Shown in pieces: positions 1 through 7,982 of a DNA stretch of 64,000 nt; positions within the stretch are counted from its first letter, which is position 1, and each line of letters opens with the position of its first letter. This DNA comes from Pagrus major (Eukaryota; Chordata; Actinopteri; Spariformes; Sparidae): positions 2,212,797 to 2,276,796 of the forward strand of contig NC_133230.1 of the NCBI RefSeq assembly GCF_040436345.1, given 5' to 3'. The notes under the pieces were generated by a model. The model made no database searches, was not told the origin of the DNA, and saw only the letters and a list, made by a program, of their open reading frames with translations. The position numbers were made by a program, and so were the translations under genes.

Positions 1-489
<489 letters not shown>

Positions 490-828
490 TGTTTTAGTGA
501 TTTATGTGATTTGTGTTTAAGACAGTCCACATTAAGCCATGGTGACATTCTGGGAAAGGTGAAACACGATTTGAAACATTAAAAATGTTAGTTTAGTTTT
601 AGTTTGTTTCTGTGAGTTTTAGACTTGGATTCTAATAATAATAAGTTAAAGTAGTTCATCAGTCAGAGCCTAAGAATCACCACCGACAGCGACTGAGGAA
701 GACCATCATCATCGTCATCTTCATCATCTCCATCATCATTAACAAAGACGTTACAGCGACAGGCTGTTTAAGAAACCGTGTGGGCGGTTTCCAACGAAAG
801 AAGATTCTTTAAGTTCAGGAGAAATTTG
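490..828 (+). other. 3' flank of gene A, low-complexity CAT-rich stretch
   Basis: No gene is seen. A CAT/CATCTT-rich stretch lies at about 700-740. The section from about 660 to 820 (CAGAGCCTAAGAA, then a GGCTGTTT...CGGTTTCCAACGAAAG block) is homologous to 4790-4935, where it lies inside the LINE. Confidence 0.6.
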
Positions 829-1306
829 GTCAGAATCAGAAACAGATTTATTGCCAAGAAGGATTTTACACCAACAAGGAATTTGTCTAGGTGAATAAGG
901 TGTATACATTGAAGACAATAAACAAACAGTGACTATAATAAATATGAAAAATAAAATATGTAATATGTACAAATTCTGCATTAATGTAATGCAAAGACTT
1001 GAAGGGCGGTAGTGGGTTTGAGTGCAAGAGTCCGTGTCAGTGTCAGTGGGGGTTCCGGGCCTCGTTAAGGATCCCAACTACAGAGGGGAAGAAACTGTTC
1101 ATGTGGCGGGAGGTTTTGGTCCTGATGGACCGCAGCCTCCTGCCAGAGGGGAGAGTGTCAAAAAGTCTGTGACCGGGATGGGAGGGGTCGGCCACAATCC
1201 TACCTGCACACCTCAGAGCCCTGGAGCTGTGCAGGTCCTGAAGGGATGGAAGGTTGCAGCCAATCACCTTCTCAGCAGAGCGTATGATACGCTGGTCAGG
1301 GCTCTG
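829..1306. repeat. Dispersed repeat fragment of teleost type, class unresolved
   Basis: It starts at GTCAGAATCAGAAACAG and TTTATTGCCAAG, and runs through a GC-richer part (GGGGAAGAAACTGTTC, GGACCGCAGCCTCCTGCC). From memory this resembles an interspersed repeat common in fish genomes, but I cannot assign a family. It recurs here only as part of the block duplications (19554, 35884, 54609). Open frames of 74 to 108 codons on both strands have no recognisable domain and are not called. Confidence 0.5.
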
Positions 1307-2081
1307 TTAGCATTAAACTATTCTCTTAATATTTAACTGCTTTCACCCTACCTGCAATTTCACCGTCCGCCCATATTTCATTCATAAACTAATTACATTA
1401 GTCATTACAGACTCACCGTCTTTCTGTTATATGTTAATGTTGTTTAGTTGCCATCTCATTTACTTAAATGAAAATAAATATATTTAACCGTATGTCGTTG
1501 TCTGTGGAGGTTTGTTTTACTGTAAACCAATGGTAACTGTGTGTAGAAGCCACTACTGCAGTAATGAGATTAAATACATTGATTTGAATGAATTGATATT
1601 GATTAAAGTTAACCTTGTCTAGTCGAATTTGATTAATTTCCTCCAGATTAGTCAAAGAGATAAAAGAACGGAGGTGGTGCTCCTATTCACGAGTGCTTTA
1701 TTAATCTCAAGTGATTAATACATTAATTTATGTGTAGTGTTTCTCCTACATTGGCATGAGGATAAGTTGACAGTACCCAGATGTTACTCCTCATTAAGAA
1801 GAGATCTTAAATGTTGAGTATGAATGGGAGGAATTATTACTGCAAAAAACATTTATATGTTAAATACTTGTAGTTTTTCCAGTAGCTTCCATGTAAGTAA
1901 CCAAACAGAAAGCTGTTAGTTCAAAGTAGCAGTTTAGAAAAGAGTGGCACATTTATTTGTGGAATTAAGCAGAGTAGATCTACACCTTAATACAAGGAGT
2001 ACAACAAACATAGTGTAAACACACTGTAAAAACAGAATAAAAATGGTGTTAAATATTGTTAATTAAATTAATATAAATAAA
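1307..2081 (+). other. AT-rich intergenic DNA ending in the shared ZNF 3' flank block
   Basis: No gene is seen in 1307-1850. From about 1850 (ACATTTATATGTTAAATACTTG) to 2081 it matches the downstream flank of every other ZNF gene here (10809, 12805, 16067, 29688, 32413). It breaks off at ATAAATAAA, where LINE sequence starts with no LINE 5' UTR. Confidence 0.6.
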
Positions 2082-3377
2082 ATGGGAAGTTGTAGTAGAC
2101 TGTTGGAGGATGAGGATTTGGAGACGGAGTGGGAAATGAGTGGGAGCAGGAAAGGTGGAGGAGGGAGAAGGGATAGCAGAAATAGTCAGTTAACAAAAAA
2201 ACGAGCATTAGAGGAGGATGAGGAAGGAAGAGATGTCAGGTAAAGGACAATGATGGAAGAATTTAAGATCATTCTTAAATTTAAAGTGGGCAGTGTCCAG
2301 TCACTCTAACAGCTGGATTGAGAAACGCGATTGGGGAATTAGAGATGGTGAAGATATTATGTGATGGCAGTCTGTTGGTAAAATGCAAGAATAATGAGCA
2401 GAGAAATAAAACAATGAAACTGTAATGTAATAACAAAATAGTGGAAAAAAAGATAGTTGGGGAGAGGAGAGGAACTAGGGGAGTGATAACTGGAATCCCT
2501 GTTGGAGAAAACCTGGAGGAGCTCAGGAAAGTGCTGAAAGGCGGAACGGTCACAGGAATTAGACGGCTCCAGGCCTTTAGAAATGGGGAAAAAGTTGATA
2601 GTGAATCTGTTCTGCTACAGTTCAAGGATGAGGTGCTTCCTGGGAAAATGATGGTAGGATACATGAGTTTTAGCGTAAGAGAATATGTTCCTGCTCCACT
2701 AAGATGCTATAAATGTCAAGCGATATGGTCATACCGCTAATGTATGCAAAGGGAAACAGAGATGCGGAAGATGCGGAGGAGAGCGTGCGTATGGACAGTG
2801 TGGCAGCAAGGATGCAGTTAAGTGCTGTCATTGTGGAGGGAACCACACAGCAGCATATGGGATGCGGGGACAGCCTTCCATTCTGAAACACCCCCACTCC
2901 AAAACACCACTGTTCCGACTTTCAACTTCAAATTACTTCCCAATAGGGTTAGGGTCAGGGTCAGGGTCAGGGTCAGGGTTTCCCCAATAGCCTTTTCGCG
3001 GATGCGTTGTCAGGAAGCAGGCAGTAGAAGTTCAACAAGTAAAATCAGAGTGGAAAGTGACATATGAAGAGGCTGTGCAGATATGTAACAATGAAAGAAG
3101 AGAAGAAGGAGTCAACCAAAGCAAACATGAAACAAGTGTGGCTTCAGGCCGGGCACAAAAGGACAATGCAGGAGTGCCAATGGACAGATTAGTGCTATTC
3201 TTAGCTTACGTCATCAACTGTTCAGAGCAAAGGAAAACCAAGACAGAGACAATCAAAATCATAGTTAAGGCAGCAGCTAAATTCCTTAACATGAAAGATT
3301 TATCACGGGAAAAGGTACAGACTGACCTTAGCCACGGAGAAAGGACCTCGGAGGCAGCTTCGCAAATCATAACATAG
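2082..3377 (+). pseudogene. LINE ORF1 (Gag-like) remnant, copy 1
   Basis: It begins MGSCSRLLEDEDLETE at 2082 and hits TAA at 2241-2243. Further in-phase pieces follow, including 2441-2740 and a cluster of CxxC/CxxH knuckles between about 2705 and 2860 (RCYKC, RCGRCGG, CCHCGGNH). The last piece (3057-3377) is rich in charged residues and ends at TAG 3375-3377, which overlaps the start of the endonuclease frame by one base. Several stops and indels plus a 133-bp insertion (2867-2999) make it nonfunctional. Knuckles of this kind bind nucleic acid in the ORF1 protein of related elements. Confidence 0.75.
2867..2999. repeat. 133-bp insertion in LINE ORF1 with telomere-like GGGTTA/GGGTCA array
   Basis: It is flanked by 7-bp direct repeats GGATGCG at 2860-2866 and 3000-3006, the pattern of a target-site duplication within the zinc-knuckle codons. 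Inside, 2946-2980 holds one GGGTTA and several GGGTCA units. That array is itself bordered by TTCCCAATAG (2937) and TTCCCCAATAG (2980). The first half (CCATTCTGAAACACCCCC) is unassigned. Confidence 0.6.
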
Positions 3378-4117
3378 TGTTGATACTTCAATGGAACGCC
3401 AGGAGTCTGATAGCGAATGGACAGGAGTTTACAGGATATATTGATCATTTAGAAAGGAAACCAGACATCATATGCATTCAGGAAACATGGCTCAAAACAA
3501 CTCTGGAGTCCATTATTAAGGGGTATACTGTTATCCGCAAAGATAGAAACAATGGTAATGGAGGGGGATGTGCAATATTTATTAAAGAAGGTATAAATTA
3601 TAGACAGTTAGATACAATACAAAAGTTAGAGGTAATAGTTTTTGAAATATGGAGTAAGAATGGTAGTATGAAAATAGTACATTTTTATAACCCATGCAAA
3701 AAGTTAGAAAAAGGAAAACTAGAGTTAATATTGGAACACTGGAGAGGTAATATCATCTGGTGTGGGGATTTTAATGCACATAGCACAGTGTGGGGGGAAA
3801 AAGAAGATTTAAATGGAGAGATTTTAGAGGAACTCATAGATGAGAAGGAATTGGTGTGTTTAAATGATGGAGTAGGCACAAGGGTTAATTTGGGGAAGGG
3901 TACAGAGTCAGCAGTAGACCTTACTTTGGTATCACAGTCACTAGTCGAGAAGAGTAATTGGGAAGTATTTAAAGGAAGCACTATAGGGAGTGATCACTCT
4001 CCAATATTCATAGGTGTTGGAGTTGAAAGGGAGATGAAACAGGACGAGAGAGAAGGAAGATGGAAATTTGAAGAAGCAATTTGGAACAAGTATAGAGTAT
4101 TAGCTGAAGGACTTTGA
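3377..4117 (+). pseudogene. LINE ORF2 endonuclease domain, open but cut from its RT
   Basis: 246 codons are open from GTG 3377 to TGA 4117. It shows the exonuclease-endonuclease-phosphatase fold motifs of LINE target-site nickases: QWNARS (Asn about 7), IQETWL (Glu about 36), GDFNAH (130-135), VDLTL (Asp about 181) and SDHSPI (205-210). All the usual catalytic residues seem present. The natural start may be GTG or an upstream codon lost to mutation. The frame ends where foreign sequence joins at 4118, so no RT follows. The openness may simply reflect recent copying. Confidence 0.8.
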
Positions 4118-4935
4118 CTGACTTTGCCTTGCAGTCTCTCTCCTCCTCACCTGGCAAGGAGGACGTTGTTTTCTTTACAATAAAGCCGTCAGATAGACGT
4201 TTCCCAGGAGACTCCCTAAGGTTATTTACAACTATCTAACATCGTCTGTCCTCCTTCCCTCGGAGACAGCCACATTCCTTTCTTTTCTGGTCAATTGAGG
4301 TTCATCATCAAATCAATCCACTCTCCAGGCATCAAGAGGAACAGAGAACTGTCACAATCATGTGTTATAAAGGAAAGTCTTTGCAATTGTAAATGAGACT
4401 AACGACGGCTGATGTTCTGTGTTCTCTCCTGATCTAATTAACACACACATGCTCCAGAGTAAAAGTACTCTGGGCCCCACCTTGACACTCAGTGGTTTAC
4501 GACCATGCTTTTCTCTTATCTGTGGGGGTTTCTGCACTCATCCAGATTGAAACCAAGTTTTAAATAACCATTAAGCTGGAATCTCATCCTCTTAATCTTA
4601 ACAGATGTCTGTAAATGTCCTGTGTTTGCAGGAACCACAGCATCTCCTGATGGTGAGTCCTGGTACGATTGGGACAGACTTTCAGGAGATCTATTGTTTA
4701 AATACCTCATCTTTCTATTACCAGTAAATGTCTCTGATATGCCCTGTTTAATAAGTATTAGGCTAGAACTAAAAGAAGTTCAATTAGTTTACAAGTCAGA
4801 GCCTAAGAACCACCACTCAAAGCGACGAAGAAGACCATCATCTTTATCAAGATCATCATCATCGATAAAGAAGTTTCAGTAATGGGCTGTTTCAGAAACC
4901 GTGCAAGCGGTTTCCAACGAAAGACAGACTCTTTG
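4118..4935 (+). other. Foreign segment replacing the RT core: X block plus ZNF 3' flank
   Basis: 4118-4777 (CTGACTTTGCCTTGCAG onward) matches the X block upstream of the finger remnants C (11449-12184) and C2 (31159-31875). 4790-4935 matches the 3' flank of gene A (660-820). The segment has an open frame at 4622-4882 containing ESWYDWDRLSGDLLFKY, whose like is also at 12014 and 31684. I do not recognise a domain in it. Where RT fingers and palm with the YxDD motif should be, none is present. Confidence 0.7.
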
Positions 4936-5655
4936 ACAAGCCAGACCGGCTCTGCCCCCCAACGCACAAAGGTCGTCTGTTTCACAAAAAGCAAAATTCA
5001 GGATCAGATTCAACTTAAAATGTATGGAGAAAATTTAGAAAGAGTAGAATGTTTCAAATATCTACGTATCTGGTTCGACAAGAATCTTACTTGGAAAATT
5101 CACATAGGGACAATTGTTGGAAAATGTAAAAAAGTACTGAATGTTGTTGATGTTTGAGGGGTAACGAGTGGGGAGCAAATAAAGTGTCTCTGAAAGCTGT
5201 TTACATTGGGCTAATCAGGGCAGGTCTTGACTATGGCTGCACAATTTACCAGTCTGCTTCAAAAACTTTACTAAAAAAATTGGATACACTTAGATATCAG
5301 GCCTTGAGACTCCGCTGTGGTGCTATTAATACAACCCCAGTGTCAGCTTTACAAGTGGAGATGAATGAAATGCCATTAGAAATAAGAAGAAATCAGATTT
5401 CACTAACATACTGGGCAAACCTAAAGGGCCATAAGGAGAGTCAGCCCACTCAGAAGGTGTTACAGATGTGTCAAGAGAAGGAAAGAAGACAGTTGAAGAG
5501 CTTTGGTTGGATGATGGGGGATGCAGTATAGAAATAGGGATAGGGGATTTAGTGTTAAGCCCCACTGTACCATCCTCCACTGTCCCACCTTGGCTATTAA
5601 GAGAAATAGAGGTAGACATACATCTGTTAGCAGAGGGTGATTTGTTAATTTTTAA
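4936..5655 (+). pseudogene. LINE reverse transcriptase C-terminal (thumb/connector) remnant, copy 1
   Basis: KTKVVCF, ERVECFKYL, WFDKNLTWKIHI, then after a frameshift at about 5150: GNEWGANKVSL, YIGLIRAGLDYG and ALQVEMNEMPLEIRR. These match the conserved C-terminal RT region of I-group LINEs as I know it. Stops occur at 5155-5157 and 5529-5531. A further piece with VPPWLLREIEVDIHLL (to about 5640) normally leads to RNase H. No catalytic aspartates of the RT palm are in this part. Confidence 0.75.
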
Positions 5656-6780
5656 CAGGGGGATGGCTCAATGGGAGCAGCACCCTGCCCCGACACACCT
5701 ATGTCCACCTCCCAAAGGACATTGTTGATGCCTTAACCACAACTGTGGCATTTCTAATTTTACAACTCCATTTAATCCAGTTATCTTCCTTCTCTCCCTA
5801 CTACAATTGTCTTTGTATAACTGTATTAAAGTAACAAGTAAATACACCTTTAAATTGTATGCAGTGGACTGAGTTTATTCAGGCAGGGTTTTCTCATGTT
5901 TCTCACAATACACTACAAGCAGGGTCATTTTAAGTTACATGACCCCTTGGAATTTTTTACCATCTAAATTCCTTGAGGGACACAAAATGAATATTGTGCA
6001 AAATAGTAGAGCCCGACCGATTTATCGGCCAATATGAGCCTCTCACAGATATATCAGTATCAGTGTATATATTGTCCGATATGCACTGATATGAAAACCT
6101 TATATTTAAAAACTATAATGGAGAAAAACATGCTTGGGCTAATTTAAAATTGGTGTAATGACACAGTTTGTCCAGCAGAGTGCGCTTCAACGGGACTAAA
6201 ACAGCTGGTGTCAGGAAATGTAACAGCTGCCTCACTAATGGTTGAACTATAAACCAGCACAAACATGACAATTACCAACAGAACATAAGCCACCATGTTC
6301 TGAACAGACACTAAAAACACTTACAGAAAGTAACATTTTAGTTTTAGAAAAGGAAACTTGTTGTGCTCCTCCTCTACAGAGAGACGCGCTGGGGATCCAC
6401 CGGAAGCTGCTCTATGACGTCGCGTCTGCTACAGGTTTTGTTCCGCCCTCCGCACAACGTCATACCATGAATGTATGAAGAGAACCAGGCGGGAACGTTT
6501 CAGAACCGAGCCTTTGGCCTGCCCGATTTTGTTGACTTGCTCAGATTTTGACGTTTTTATACAATCGGGAGTCTGCACACGGTGTTTTATTTTGAAAATT
6601 GACCGGATGCTCTATGCCGTGCACGGCTCAACTGTGCGCCATCGATCGCGGCCGCTTGTGATTTGTAACACACTTTCTGCTACTAGGGGATGGAGAGTGA
6701 TGGCAGGTTAACAAGGGGGATGCTTTTTGGTAATTTTGCTAACAAGGGGGACGGCATCCCCCCTCATCCCCCCTCATATC
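5656..6780. mobile_element. Unclassified 1.1-kb insertion between RT and RNase H
   Basis: It separates the frame before RNase H from RNase H itself. The left edge is near AACAGGGGGATGGCTC (about 5658) and the right near GGGACGGCATCCCCCC (about 6750). It includes a palindromic motif CCGACCGATTTATCGGCC (about 6013) with repeated CCGATAT-like words, and a GC-rich part with GCGGCCGC (about 6649). No transposase frame is seen. A 78-codon frame at 6475-6711 is not recognisable. It may be more than one nested element. Confidence 0.45.
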
Positions 6781-7530
6781 GCCTACTATCTGTTAGAAAG
6801 GAAGAAAGGGAAAAGTATTAATAGGAATCAGGTTGATAGATATATAGAGGAACATTATTCAACATTTACTAAAGTATATACTGATGCATCAAAGACAACT
6901 AACAACAGAGCAGCAGTTGCGTTCACCATCCCAGATTTAAATATTGTGTCAATTAAAAGAATCAGTAATAATATCGGTATTTCCGGGAGAAATGGTAGCT
7001 ATTCTTTTAGTACTTGAGTGGGTGGAAAGAAATAAACTAAAGTACTAATAGGATCAGATTCAAGCAGTTCATTAACCAGTCTCAAAAACATGCAATCAGA
7101 AACAAGACAAGATATTCTGGTGGAAATAGCTCAAACTGTATAAAATTACCAAAGCAGGAGTAAATGTGAAGAATATGACAGTAAACTATAGTAAGGCGGA
7201 AGTTAAAAGCATAATCAAAGTAGAAATGAAAAAGAAGTGGCAGGAGGGTTGGAACAAGGAAAATAAAGGTAGAGTGTTCTACAGTATCCAAAGGGAGGTG
7301 GGAAGGATGAGAGAAAATAGTAGAAGTTAAAAAGAAGAAGATATAATATCAAGAATCAGATTTGTATGATGAAAGTAATTGGGAAACATGAAACTGGTTT
7401 GTGTCAACAGTGTAATTATCAAGAAACAGTTGAACATGTCATTATAAATGGTCCTAAGTATCAGCGGCAAAGGAGGATTCTGAGAGACAGACTCAGTAGA
7501 GAGCAAATCAAATTTATCAAATGTTTTAAT
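6781..7530 (+). pseudogene. LINE RNase H domain and C-terminal zinc motif remnant, copy 1
   Basis: FTKVYTDASKTTNN (about 6866-6907) gives the first catalytic Asp of RNase H, followed by AAVAFTIPDLNIVSI. A stop follows at 7015-7017. Further along, GKHETGLCQQCNYQETVEHVI (7384 on) matches the Cys-Cys-His motif found near the C-terminus of I-group ORF2. Stops and frameshifts separate the parts. It is not functional. Confidence 0.75.
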
Positions 7531-7563
7531 TAAAAGAATATAGGTATTATTATTATCATTGGT

Positions 7564-7571
7564 CATTTATT

Positions 7572-7655
<84 letters not shown>
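7564..7655. repeat. TTTA then (ATT)n microsatellite in LINE 3' region
   Basis: Short TTTA repeats lead into about 25 ATT units. The paralogous locus at 26292 has a shorter, interrupted array. The 35-kb copy at 42619 is the same length. Confidence 0.95.
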
Positions 7656-7754
7656 TAGATCCTCTACCAGTAGTCGTAGTATTCCATTCTGATCCACACT
7701 CCAGTTCAGAAGGTGGCGGTAATGCACAGCTAAAAGTTGTTTGCCGACCGCCAT

Positions 7755-7820
7755 GAAGAAGAAGAAGAAGAAGAAGAAGAAGAAGAAGAAGAAGAAGAAG
7801 AAGAAGAAGAAGAAGAAGAA
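7755..7820. repeat. (GAA)22 LINE tail
   Basis: 22 GAA units follow a 3' UTR conserved in fish LINEs of this kind (GGTGGCGGTAATGCAC). The block copy at 26456 has 15 units. Confidence 0.95.
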
Positions 7821-7982
7821 CTAAAAGCCTCCGCACTTCCCCCGTCGGAGCTTAAAAGCGTGACACCCAGCGGAAGTAAACAGTAGCAGCTAGCAGCATT
7901 AGCTGCCTGTGTGTAATGAAGGAAGTGGAAGACGGTACTGAGTCACAGCGCAGCTCATTATTGAATTAGTAATTAAAGAACA
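7821..7982 (+). promoter_or_regulatory. 5' flank/5' UTR of gene B with 17-codon uORF
   Basis: About 160 bp are shared almost unchanged before every ZNF ATG in the window. It contains CTCCGCACTTCCCCCGTCGGAG (arms CTCCG/CGGAG), an ETS-like AGCGGAAGTA, and TGAGTCA, an AP-1-like word. A short upstream frame, ATG 7916 to TAG 7969 (17 codons, M(K/N)EVEDGTESQRSSLLN), ends 13 bases before the gene's ATG. No TATA box is seen. Here the LINE tail abuts the block directly. Confidence 0.55.

Larger units (their letters stand above)
2082..7820 (+). mobile_element. Degenerate I-group (RNase H-bearing) LINE, copy 1
   Basis: In order: ORF1 remnants with CCHC knuckles (2082-3377), apurinic-type endonuclease (3377-4117), foreign segment (4118-4935), C-terminal part of reverse transcriptase (4936-5655), a second insertion (5656-6780), RNase H with VYTDAS (6781-7018), a C-terminal CxxC...H element near 7410, and a 3' UTR (7660-7754) ending in (GAA)22. 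Endonuclease, RT, RNase H and a simple-repeat tail place it with the I/Nimb group by known family architecture. The RT palm is absent and the frames are broken, so it is immobile. CTAAAAGCCTCCGC after the tail (7821-7834) matches CTAAAAGCCTCTGC before the LINE 5' fragment at 11160, a probable target-site duplication. Confidence 0.85.

Noticed and set aside
1022..1336. 104-codon frame within the dispersed repeat
   Set aside because: It overlaps a 74-codon frame on the other strand, no domain is seen, and the region looks like an interspersed repeat.
3377..4117. Endonuclease frame as a domesticated host gene
   Set aside because: It is open in all four copies, but those copies are recent block duplicates, so openness is weak evidence. 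It lacks a promoter and ends at a rearrangement junction.
7559..7836. Open frames rich in Tyr (+) and Leu (-)
   Set aside because: They are translations of the ATT and GAA microsatellites, not genes. The same applies at 26292-26500 and in the second copy.
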